A stretch of DNA of 64,000 nucleotides from Kwoniella bestiolae CBS 10118. Lineage: Eukaryota; Basidiomycota; Tremellomycetes; Tremellales; Cryptococcaceae. Position numbers and translations under genes: made by a program. A model generated the notes under the pieces. It worked only from the letters and a program-made list of their open reading frames with translations, was not told the origin of the DNA and ran no database searches. Location of the stretch: assembly GCF_000512585.2 (NCBI RefSeq), contig NC_089246.1, positions 434,001 to 498,000 of the forward strand. The letters run 5' to 3'. Positions within the stretch are counted from its first letter, which is position 1, and each line of letters opens with the position of its first letter. Of the stretch, positions 44,930 through 55,379 are shown piece by piece.

Positions 44930-47900
44930 TCAATCAACTTCCATCTTCCCCCCCTCCCTCCTATCCAGCCCCCAAACAATCTTCCTCTCAACAAACACCA
45001 CCTCCTGTTGCTCAACTACCAAACCCCCACCTTCAAACTCTCTCGTTCGCGTACGATATTGTTTGATGGTCGATACGGTCTTTTCAGCTTCTTCCTCCTC
45101 TTCCTTCGATGTGAATGGACGAGGTAAGTTGATAAGTGAAGTTTCGATTCGAGGAGGAGTGATGGATTCTTCCCATTTCCTATACATCTCAACCCCTCAG
45201 CATATATCTTTCATCTACTAGTCGTTCTTGATTTGAGATCAGGGTGAAGCAAACTCACGGTGGATCAAATAACCAAGTCCTACTTCCACCTTTCTTATCA
45301 AACACTCTACTTAACTTTGCTTTCTTTCTTTTCATCTCTTTTTCATGATTCACATCTCCATTCTCCGCCTTCATTCCATTCCTTTCATTCGCAACACTCA
45401 AAGATGAATGATGGACCTCACCCTCGCCCAATTCTCTCAACACACGCCACCTCAACTCCCTCACCAAAGCCTCTGGATCCCTGATCAGCTCGTGAGGCAT
45501 CCTATCCCATACTAAATTCTTTGAACGCTGCTCCTTCTCCGGATTGTGCAGTATGGAAATTTGGTTGGAGAGAAAATCGCATAGATGGATCAGCTGAGAT
45601 AGCACACGCGAATGGAGGGGAGCAGTGGGGTTGGACACAGTGGATCGAGGGCGGTATTGTCGGAGGAGACGTAGTTGCGAGTTGTACCGTTCTGCTACGA
45701 ACCAACATAATCTAAACAATACACATAGCAGGACCAGTCAATATGTTGTATTGACGCATTTGCGACTTCGGACCAGTGGATGAACACGCAGAAGCTCACT
45801 TCTCGAACATTGGGAATCTGAACCGCTGAGGCACCTTCGTGTCGATCTCAATCTGCCTCAACCTCAGTTCTGTCCAGCGTTCAGTCAGCTCCAGCTTGTC
45901 AGCGTTCAAAAATAGAACGTGAGAGTGCAATACTTACGAGTATCAATATCATAGGAATGCAAGAAGTTACCTCCAAACACGATAGAGTCCATTGGGGTGT
46001 ACTGCTCGAAAGACCATTGTCAGCTGGGCCTTCACTACCGCACAAGAATGAAGAAGCTAGCTCACGACAGCATGTATGTATCCCGCTGGTATTATCCTGT
46101 TCATACTATCAGCGCAGTACATCTATGTGAGATATGAAGTGGCTCACATTGTATCTCCAGCGTTCAAGACCACTTTTCTCACTTCATCACACATGTCAGG
46201 TAACCACGTATCCTGCTGCCTTTCAAATGATCCTGACCCTATATCACCAACGTCCGTCAGCCTTCTTGTTGCGGATGTCAATGCCAGGATTGAGAACTTA
46301 CACTCTGCATATGCTTTGAGATTCGCGGTAGTGGGCCGTATAAAGTAGAACACCTAAGATTATCGGATAAGCTGGTTCTCGCGATCTTCAGCACTTCATC
46401 CTAGCTCACCTTCGACCCGGTATGTATCGTGTAATATACCGAGCTAGCTGCGAAATCCACATGCCAGTCCTAGAACGGGAAGCCGATATCTATGAGCGAA
46501 TGATTGTAACTGAGTAGGAAGGAATATGAACATACCGTCCAAGCACCTTTCATTCCCATCTACACACCTCAATCATCAGCTCACTTCACCATTTCCTTCA
46601 TGAAGCACAATGCTCACCAAGCAATAAAGCTGCACCTTGGGGTACGGCGCCTTAGCATTCTCCTTGATATCCCCCCTATCCTCCTCCACAATCTCCGCTT
46701 TCACCTCTCCATTCCTATTCCCATTCACCGCCGTACCATCGTCTGACGCAGGTGTAGGTGTCAAGGTGGACGTCTCCATAGCTTTATTTTTACCTTTCCC
46801 ACTGATCGAGAAATTCCAATAATTGTCCACCCAATCTACCTCTCTTACCAATTTTGGCGGTTTGACTTTCTTGGCTAGTTCCGTATCGGATATCTCCAAT
46901 GAAATGATATTGTATACCTTTTTACGTGTAGAGGAGGAAGAGGAAGATGAGGGAGGAAGGAGATAGTCTGCCCATTTTTGTAAAGTCCATTGAGAGGATT
47001 GTTGGGAAGATACATCTTAAAAACACAGATCAGCTACAATTCCTTCTCATCGTTACTTAAGGGAAAGGTGGGGAAGATAGGAAGGAAAGAAGGTGCATTC
47101 CGATTAAATAGGAGCGACTCACCAATAACATCTACCATCCTCTTTGGTCCCACCAACCTAGCTACATCCTGTACAGTCAGATCCTTCCCAGGTATCTGCC
47201 CACCCATACTTGTAAATCCACCGTTTTCAGGTCTCACGATAATAGGTTCTCTATCCGGACCATAGAAAAGGGTGGGTGGGTAATCTGATGACGAAGAGGA
47301 AGAGGAAGAGGAATCAAGCCATGAGCGAGAAAGGAGGTTCCCAGGAACAGATTTGTATTTGGCTAAACATGTACCAAGTCAGAAACCACTCCACCTATCG
47401 ATGAGTGTAATATGATCTGAGGGATAAAAAATCGGACTTACCATCTAAGATTACTCGACCATATTTACCTGGATCAGCTATGAGATCTAGCCATTGATTT
47501 GTCGGTGTTGCGATAGAGTTGTTGAGATTATGATAATCTAACGGTTTGATATTCCTCTTTGGACGTCCTTCTACTACTAACCCTTCTCTTGCTTCTACCG
47601 GCGCTGCTGGTCCCTCGTGCCAATTCATCACTTCTGTCCGATCACCATTGGAAGATTGTGTGGCTTCCACACCCTCTGATCCTTGTATCTGAGCGGATAG
47701 ACTCGAACGAGCTCTCTTAGCTTGTCTGGGCGATTCTCCATCTTGATTCAGTATGCTTGTACGCGCCTTTTTGGCTTGTTTGGCAGGTTGAGCTAATGAT
47801 GCTGAACTCGCTGGACGCTTGGGTTTGGTACTTTCGAATGGAGGGACTCCCTTCTTGAGAGTAGCTTTGGGTGGATGGCGAGGTGGTCGAGGATTAGATG

Positions 47901-48385
47901 GGGATGAGGCTCTAGCGATACATGTATAGCAGTACCTAACCACACGTCAAACTTTCAGCCAGACGCTCTGAAAAGATTGTAGCAGAATGACAATGGGATA
48001 ATGGATGACGGATGTTAGTAGAGACAGAGCAGACTCACCACCTATCAATCCACTGAGGCCAATTAAACCATGCCCCACCCTCCTCTTTCCTATTCCCCTC
48101 TACCTCCTGTATGATCTCATGGGGTATGGTCGTTCTGACCTTCTCGTCACCCAGCATCAGACATGCAGAATGATACCACGTATCGCATTTTGAGCAAGCT
48201 ATCCAGACCAGTTCTACGTCGTACGAAGATGTGTCGGATCCAGGTTCGGATCCAGGTATCTGGGGCACACCAGTGAGTTTACAGAGTGGACATGTCTCTT
48301 GTTCTTCTTGTTGAGGTACGGGGACATCCGGGATATCAGTTTGACCTGTCTGTATGATTTCTGTTGGAGGGTTCTGGTCGCTCAT
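44930..48385 (-). CDS. JHD1: JHD1/KDM2-type histone H3K36 demethylase (PHD finger plus JmjC)
   Basis: A nuclear Fe(II)/2-oxoglutarate oxygenase expected to demethylate H3K36me1/2. The ATG at 48385 begins [18 protein letters not shown] finger follows with [24 protein letters not shown] and [11 protein letters not shown] basic, Ser-rich linker ([23 protein letters not shown]) comes next. The JmjC domain shows [35 protein letters not shown] with the His-x-Asp iron ligands, KVFYFIRPT with the 2-oxoglutarate-binding Lys, and [20 protein letters not shown] with the distal His. The helical block [15 protein letters not shown] matches JHD1. The C-terminus is charged ([20 protein letters not shown]) and ends EVD with TGA at 44930-44932. 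About ten short introns. Its start lies 359 bases from the divergent F-box gene. Confidence 0.92.
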
Positions 48386-48743
48386 TGTGAATGATTCGCG
48401 TTTGTTGAAATATAGAGCGAGTGAACAAATACATGGTGTTGAGATAGATCATTGTTATTGCTCGTACTCGTCAACAAACGGTTAAACAGCGGGCGATTGT
48501 CGCCGATCATGGAAAGTCTGCCTTACGTAAGTCAACAGATCCCATCTATGTACGCGTCATAGAGGGAAAGATAGTTTCCTCGCTATCTATCTCTCTCCAC
48601 TCTTGCTCCCTTTCCTTGACCTCTCATCCACATAGAAATCTCGCATATCATTAATCACATCTACTCCCCGGCTCATCACCAGCACAAAGACTCACTACAC
48701 GAGTCACAATACCCCTAGTTTAGCTCTTTATACCTACACCTAT
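48386..48743. promoter_or_regulatory. Bidirectional promoter between JHD1 and the F-box/WD40 gene
   Basis: A 358-base spacer between two start codons on opposite strands, with pyrimidine-rich leader sequence before the plus-strand ATG. It probably drives both genes. Confidence 0.55.
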
Positions 48744-51700
48744 ATGCCCCATTCTCCCATATACGATCCTCAAATCACATCTTCGCACATCCAGCCAATC
48801 GATCAGGTCAATCCAGAAGGTATCCATATCCACGATGAGCTCGACTTGTTGCCCACTACGCCTACCGCATCTAGGCCAACACCTAGGAAGTCTTCTCATG
48901 CAAAACCTAAGAAAGTAATCTCGAAATGGAAGGGCAAAAGGGTGAGAGATCTGACCTTGGCAGATGAGGGAGAATGGTAAGTATCTCATAACAAATGTGC
49001 TTCCACCCTAAAAATTAATGTTGACGATGGGAATAGTCCTTTACTCAACTTACCGGAAGATCTCATACATACTTTACTATCTCGTATACCACCTCGAGAT
49101 CTTACGAGACTAGCTGTAACGTGCAAAGACCTATATGAAGAACTGGAAGATGAATCGATATGGCGACAAAGTTATGTCAACAGGTTCTTGTACGATGGTG
49201 CAGCGAGAGATATTAGGGCCAAAGAAGATGTCAAGGTGCTGGTGCAGGGATGTCTGAATAATGGTGGGAGGGGTTGGAAGAGGGAAGCGCTGAGTAGAGA
49301 AGCCATGATCAAGTAAGCTGTTCACCCAATTTCGGGTTTTTCCATAGCTGTCGCTCATCCAGCGCTGTGTTCAGTCGATGGACCGACTCGAAAGCAAGCA
49401 TGGTAATTCACACACCGCCAACCGGACTTATCCATTCTCTCTCCCTCTCCTATCCACCTTTCATCCCCGCTCCATCAAAGTCCCTGGTAGTAGGTAAAAA
49501 CCATCAAACTCCCACTAAAGCCAAATCCTCTCCTACGCTACTTTCAACAACCCCTTCGACACCTCAATCTACCAACGCCAACGCCGAAGCGTCCAGCTCG
49601 AATACACCTAGTGGCGAAGTCGTCTCACCTACTCCGACGAAATTAACGCATCGTCAGAAATACGAAGCTATCCTAGCTGCTACGACCAGGCCTCCTCCGC
49701 ACGTACTTAGCGCTTCAATAGCTAATGGTGGGGTAGTAAGGAGTGATCCAATTTCTGGGAAGGTGTCGAAGGGGTTCTGGGGACCAGGAAGAGATGGTGA
49801 GTTACCTCATTTGCCGATTATTTAAATCCGCATCAGCCTGCCGTCGACAATAGCTGATACGCGACACACCTCGACATAGCCAACTTCCATCTTCGACCTC
49901 ATCCTGATCCCTCAGCTGAGCCTTCTTCCTTGTATCTACCTACTCGTACCCAATCTTTCATCCTGTGGGGTCTTCGTACGGGATCAGTGGTACACACGAC
50001 GATGCAATCAAGACATCATGCTACGCACGGTGGACGAGCATCATCCGTCAACGTCCAATCAGAATTCTCCAACACACACCAAGGGGAGGTCACCGACATA
50101 TGGGCTCCTGAGTCCCCAAACCCAGAATCGCTCAGATGGGTCACAGGAGGGGAAGATGGTAGAGTCAAGTTATGGCAATTTCATGCTGGATCAGGCGTCA
50201 GGTCCGGAAAGAGAACGCCAAATGAAGCTATACCTGCTTCGATTGAATGTCTGTTCACTTCGGATGTAATAGACCAACCTTTCGAGAATAGGTCAGACGC
50301 TTCGAAAAGACGTCAGAATGGTAGACCTGATCCGATCATCCTGGCAAGATATGATCCGGTACATGATGTGACTTGCGGAGTCACGGTAGATGGAGATCTG
50401 AGAGTATGGTTCTCAACGTCTTCTCGACCGGTTGAAGTGAGGATAGATGTCGGTGCAGAAGAGGTAGAAGGAGGAGTCAAGCATCTATGCCTGGACGTCA
50501 AGAAAAGCAGAGATGGCGAGACTGTCGCTAGTGTATTGATACATCATCGACGATCTCCCATTCTCGCTCGGTACGACATCACTCCCGCCGGCGATATACA
50601 GACGAAAGAGCTTGTCACCCCTGTCGGATCATCGATATCATCCATCCATACTTCTTTTCAACCTACTAAACCCATTTCAGCTCCTTCAAAAGGGACTAGC
50701 ATGTCAGCCAAGATAGTCACTCCTGGGGAAACGCCCGAAACTGCCTCACCGGCAGTTGAAAAGATCGATCCGTTCCCTACAGCCAGCAACAATACTGTGC
50801 ATCCCGATACGGGGTATGGTCGATTCGTAATGGCAGGTGATGAGATGGGATATGTACATATATGGGCGTGGGATGTGGAAGAAGAGGGAAGATCCACACA
50901 GCGTCCTATGAAATCGTGGGAGGCAATGAATGGGAAGGTTACAGCTTTGAATTATTCTTGTGGATTGGTGGCCGTCGGAAGGTATGTCACCCTTTTTTGT
51001 CTGTGTATCGGCTCACTCGGCTCACTCAGTATATATCGTAGTTTCGACGGGTACATCAAGATTTTTGATCCACTACCATACCCTCCTATGCTCTTACGGA
51101 TGTTCCATGCGTCCCGGCTTACACCTGGAGAATTGCTTGTAGCTGCATCGGAGGAACCTGATGCGAGGTGGTATACTGTGAATAAGGTGATTTTGGAGAA
51201 TGATCTGGTGGTGGCTAGTATAGGTAGGAAGGTGTTTGCGTGGCGAGCGGGGTCTGGGAAAGGTAGACAAGGGGGCAAAGAGAGTGGATGGAGAAGGACG
51301 AGTGGGTCTAGAGGGGATGGTAAGGGCAGTTCAAGAGGATTAGGTGAGTCGTCCAAAGCCACGATCTATCACTGCGATGATAGTAGGCTGACGGGGTATG
51401 GTAGATATGAAAGCTATTCATCGAGCTGCTGTGGACGATCATTCCGACCTTGAATCTCCGTCTGCCGCTCGTATAACACGACACGAGGCGAGGGAAGTAC
51501 AAGCCATGGAAGATATGGGATTGGACGGAGATGATGCGTTGCAGTATGCCTTGATGCTTTCCATGGAGGAGCAGAACAGTGGTAACGATAATCTCCATAA
51601 TGAAGATGGCGAGGGTTGGGAAGATACTGAAGGTGCCACTACGACAGAGCGGTCAAGTGGAACTTCTGTGGTAGAGGATGATGGGATGGACGAAGAGACT

Positions 51701-51805
51701 CGAGAGGCTATACGGCAGGTCGAAGCGTTCAAGAAGCAGGAGGAAGATGAGTTGAGTAGAGTTTTGGAGATGATTAGGATATCTGAGCAAGGGGGTGGTA
51801 CGTAG
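48744..51805 (+). CDS. F-box/WD40-repeat protein with C-terminal ubiquitin-interacting motif
   Basis: A probable substrate receptor of an SCF ubiquitin ligase. ATG 48744 (MPHSPIYDPQI), exon 1 to 48976, exon 2 49037-49312. The F-box begins CPLLNLPEDLIHTLLSRIPP and continues RDLTRLAVTCKDLYEE (about 49037-49145). A Ser/Thr/Pro-rich linker follows, then degenerate WD40 repeats: QGEVTDIWAPE, WVTGGEDGRVKLW, DGDLRVWF, GYVHIWAWDV and SFDGYIKIFDPLPYPP. The last exon joins after an intron ending near 51402 and has a clear ubiquitin-interacting motif (DDALQYALMLSMEEQ). A second, weaker copy lies near EEDELSRVLEMIRISE, and the stop TAG is at 51803-51805. F-box, WD40 and UIM together are unusual. I cannot name an orthologue. 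Confidence 0.85.
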
Positions 51806-52423
51806 TATAGAATAGATGAGACGATGCAATGCATGCTTGATAGAACGAGCCACGTCTACTTCGGGCTGCGTTGTGGAGTGACTTTCACGGGGATTGGCCT
51901 ATATTCTACTCGGGATGTCATGCATCCTTCGAAGCACTCGGCGATGCCTGTCGTCCACATTTCTGACAGTGTAGATACAGTATGTAATTGATCTCTATGT
52001 TTTCTCATTATGCATGATTGAATGAACCTCACCAAGGAGATGGCCGCCGGCTAAACCCCAATTCATGATTCTATTTTTAGGACCGCACGGTAAGATTAGA
52101 GTAAAACCAAAGGAACCTCGGCGATCGGAGATCAGCAGAGTCTCCACCGCAAGATGCGGAGACAGGTGTATCTGCTCTATGTGGGGTATCACTTGTGATC
52201 TCCGTTACTCTGATATACGGTCATACATTAGTGACACTGTATGCATTGATACGAGTGATTCACATGCTTTGTTCGGGACCGATGTGATTGTTTCTGAAAG
52301 GTATTTAAAGGCCCCTACCACAATGTAAAGATGTATGCAACTCCAACACAGACGTCTACAGACACAGACACAAACTTGTCAGATTGACCGACGACCTACT
52401 GGGCTTAATTTTGATCACACACT
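51806..52423. promoter_or_regulatory. Intergenic region with the SDR2 promoter
   Basis: No gene. CTCGGCGATGC at 51937-51947 is identical to 10223-10233 upstream of SDR1. The core CTGAAAGGTATTTAAAGG lies near 52294-52311, about 115 bases before the ATG and similar to that of SDR1. Confidence 0.55.
52301..52310 (+). promoter_or_regulatory. TATA-like element of SDR2 (TATTTAAA)
   Basis: GTATTTAAAG preceded by GAAAG, about 115 bases before the SDR2 ATG. It is in the same position and context as the SDR1 box. Confidence 0.5.
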
Positions 52424-53534
52424 ATGAAAGTATTCATCACTGGCGCTTCGGGATGGGTGGGAAGCCACGTCGTACCGGAATTACAAAGGCATGGACATAG
52501 TATCACTGCCATAGCTAGGTCCGATAGTTCTGTAAGTCATCTCTTCCTCTAACCCCACGATACCACAGCGGTATTCTCTGTAATTGACCCCATGTAATGT
52601 GAGCTGACATTGAGTGGGTACGTAGGCCGCTGCACTTGAGAAACAAGGTGTCAAAGTGGTCAGAGGAGGTCTGGAAGATACCGATATCCTCCATTCCTCA
52701 GCTAAGGAAGCAGACGCGGTCATTCATTTGGCGTATATCCATGATTTCTCAGATTATGGAGGTAGACCCGCGCAGAGTGAGTCTGCATGTTCCATTTCCC
52801 ATTTTCATTCTGGCCAATCCCACAACTATCCCCACCCACTCGTCTACTCCACTCATCTATCCATTCACCCACAAGACACAAAGCTAATCGTTGCACATTA
52901 TTCAGTCGACTACGCCGCCATCCGAGCGATGGCCTCAGCCCTGGAAGGAACCAACAAGCCCTTCGTCGGTACTGGCGGGGCGCTCGGTCTCGCCGAACCT
53001 CAAACGGAGGACCAGTCCTCTGCCTTCGGTGGGCCACGAAAAGCCGCAGAGGACGTCGCCTTCTCCTTCATCGAGAAGGGCGTTAGGCCCGTCGTGGTCA
53101 GGCTGGCACCTACCACCCACGGGGAGGGCGACCATGGCTTCATGGCTCATCTCGTCCAATGTGCCAGATCTTCGGGATTCTCAGCATACATCAAAGACTC
53201 AAGGGTACGATGGTCCGCCGTACATGTCGAGGACGCCGCGGTACTTTACAGACTCGCCATCGAGGGGGATTTGAAGGGAGGGACAATTCTTCATGGTGTA
53301 GCTGAGAGTGGGATTCCATTTAGTACGATCGCTAAGAAGATTGGAGATATCTTGGGGGTGGAGACGAAAGAGTTGGTGGATGAGGAGGAGATCAAGAAGC
53401 ATTTCGGGTGGATGGCGATGCTTTTGAAGTTTGATTGTAATGCCCAGAACGGGATTACGAAGGAGAAGACGGGCTGGACACCTAAGGGGAAAGGGCTGTT
53501 GGAGGATCTGGAGACTGGGAAATACTTTGCGTAG
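52424..53534 (+). CDS. SDR2: atypical extended short-chain dehydrogenase, paralogue of SDR1
   Basis: An NAD(P)-binding oxidoreductase of unknown substrate. Exons 52424-52531, 52626-52776 and 52906-53534 give 295 residues. The first two exons have the same lengths as in SDR1 (108 and 151 bases) and the introns fall in the same places. The N-terminus MKVFITGASGWVGSHVVPEL carries the dinucleotide motif. IHLAYIHDFSDYGGRPAQ is almost identical to SDR1. GVRPVVVRLAPTTHGEGDHG and KGLLEDLETGKYF also correspond. As in SDR1, the usual YxxxK pair is not obvious: the region reads GGPRKAAEDVAF. The exon 3 region near 52950-53110 is GC-richer than its surroundings. It lies beside laccase 3, mirroring the laccase 1-SDR1 pair. 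Confidence 0.88.
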
Positions 53535-53923
53535 CTGAATGAGAATTGTAATATGAAATAGGCAAATTGAACTCACGTTCAACCTTTGATATATGATATC
53601 CAGTGAGAAGTTTCGAGTCGAGCACAAGCGCTATAAAGTTTGATTCCAAGTCGCAGTGACACTTTGGCGTATCCTCGGTCGAACCGCGAACGGCGCTCAA
53701 GGGAGGCTCGAAGTAAGATGTCGTTACCTCTTGATGCCGACTCGATGATTCTTCTGGACGCCTGGGAGGAGGCTTCTCAATATGAAAGGTAGTTCCATGA
53801 TTGGTGCATCGTAACAAGCATAGCACATGAACGTTCGCTGTTCATTCAGAGGGAAGTTGGAGGGAAGAGTTGCGTGAAGCTCGTAATTCTAGGCGGAGAT
53901 CCATCGCCTAAAGGATCTCGGGG

Positions 53924-54006
53924 TTCCGGTGAGGAACGTTTCTCGTATCATGTCAGATGCACCAAGAACGTTCTACTCTTGGACGAACCGGTACAGAACC
54001 GTATTC
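53924..54006. promoter_or_regulatory. Heat-shock-element-like cluster
   Basis: AAGAACGTTCTA at 53964-53975 fits the known heat-shock consensus nGAAnnTTCn exactly. TTC at 53924-53926, GAA at 53934-53936 and a GAAccgtaTTC near 53996-54006 lie close by. Binding by a heat-shock factor is inferred. Confidence 0.5.
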
Positions 54007-54090
54007 TCCGAGTTTAAATCCAGATACAGCGGACTATCTCGACTCGACTCGAATTGCGTCTTACATCAAATCTCATGAGAGAATTATGCC

Positions 54091-54098
54091 TATATAAG
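54091..54098 (+). promoter_or_regulatory. TATA box (TATATAAG)
   Basis: TATATAAG 107 bases before the ATG at 54205, followed by a short AC-rich leader. Confidence 0.6.
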
Positions 54099-54204
54099 AG
54101 ACCCCAGCTTCACTTTCGAGTGACCGAGCTCTATCCATTCACTTGTTCTTGCCATTCCAAAAACCCACTAACACTGATACACACTGTACAACACACAAGA
54201 CGAA

Positions 54205-54468
54205 ATGGCATCAAAAGCTAGCAAAGCCACATCCACCCTCATCTCTGTCCTCAGAGCTCAATCGAGACTTTTCTCTTCAGCGAGTTCGTCGATCAAGACT
54301 TCCCCGGCTTATAGACCTGTGGACATGACAAACAATGGGACTTCCACCGCCCAATCCAAGGAGGATAAGGCGACGTAGTCTGCCACTTCTACCGCGAGCG
54401 ACAATTCCGGTCAAGTCACCAGGGAACAGTTGATGGGGGATGAGGCGTGGTTTGATAATCCTAGTTAA
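54205..54468 (+). CDS. Small protein with mitochondrial-like N-terminus; in-frame TAG or 48-base intron
   Basis: Function unknown. ATG 54205 begins MASKASKATSTLISVLRAQS, followed by RLFSSASSSIKTS. This is basic and Ser-rich with no early acidic residues, so mitochondrial targeting is plausible. The frame meets TAG at 54376-54378 after 57 residues, but stays open beyond it to TAA at 54466-54468 with a sensible, acidic ending (MGDEAWFDNPS). A 48-base intron (54375 GT to 54422 AG) would remove the TAG and join KAT to EQLMGDEAWFDNPS, giving 71 residues. Because 48 is a multiple of three, a retained intron changes only whether the TAG stops translation. A TATA box and heat-shock-like elements upstream suggest stress induction. 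The evidence for a gene is frame, promoter and composition only. Confidence 0.5.
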
Positions 54469-55379
54469 GCGGATAGCTTACATAACGCTTTACTATCCAT
54501 TGTGTCCGTTTTGGGGTTTTTGCAAATTGAAAATCCATGCGAACTCGTTTAGATAGTAGGTTCTAAGGGATATCTTTCGAAGCTTCCTTTTTCAGGTCGG
54601 CTGTCCAGAAGAAAAATATATATATATGCATAATGATACGGTACTTCCAATGGATGTTCGTATGAGAACTCAGCATCTGCATTCCAAGTCGAAAACGTCC
54701 ACGTATCCTACATGTACAGTATCCTGCTGAATCTTAGACCTCATTTCGAGTCATTTTGACCACACCACGAGTTGGACTTGGGATTTTTGGCCCCGCGGCG
54801 AGGTCATTTCACATATTTTGGTCAGGTCGGAACAACGCCGTCATGCTGTCCCCGCACGGTGAGTCTGCGGTTTGCCCATGGTCAGATCAGTCGAGTACCC
54901 CTTACCTCCTTTTGTCGACACAGACCTTCAAATTCAGCTCGGTCAATCTGTATTGTGGCTGGGCTGATATGGATGCGCGACGGAGCGGCACCGAGGGTGA
55001 TTCAAGCTGCGACGGAACCAGGTGTCTTCACGATGCCCTTTGTTCACTTCAATATCTTGTCTGTATAAGTTACCTTATCTACCTCAATATATATTACATG
55101 ACACAGCACGGTGCAACGATAACCCCCCGACTCCGACTCCGACTCCGATAGACAGATCTGTAGATGGAAGACGGACATCGTACTGGATGTTATCTCGTCC
55201 GCTCGTTGAACTCATACATCTCAGCATGAAATGTCCCTTGGCAAAACACATGCGGACACAAACGACATTTTAATCGTCCCAAAAACATAGAAAAGTACGT
55301 AATTACGGTAACCCGGTTATACGAACAAATCATGATTCAAACAGTATTATGTTGAACTGTATTGATCATATCTACAACC
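54469..55379. other. Intergenic region between the small gene and laccase 3
   Basis: About 0.9 kb of 3' flanks of two convergent genes, with a short TA repeat at 54616-54627. No gene recognised. Confidence 0.45.

Larger units (their letters stand above)
53535..54204. promoter_or_regulatory. Intergenic region with heat-shock-like promoter
   Basis: No gene. Contains GAA/TTC inverted pentamers between 53924 and 54006 and a TATA box (54091-54098), ahead of the small gene at 54205. Confidence 0.5.
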
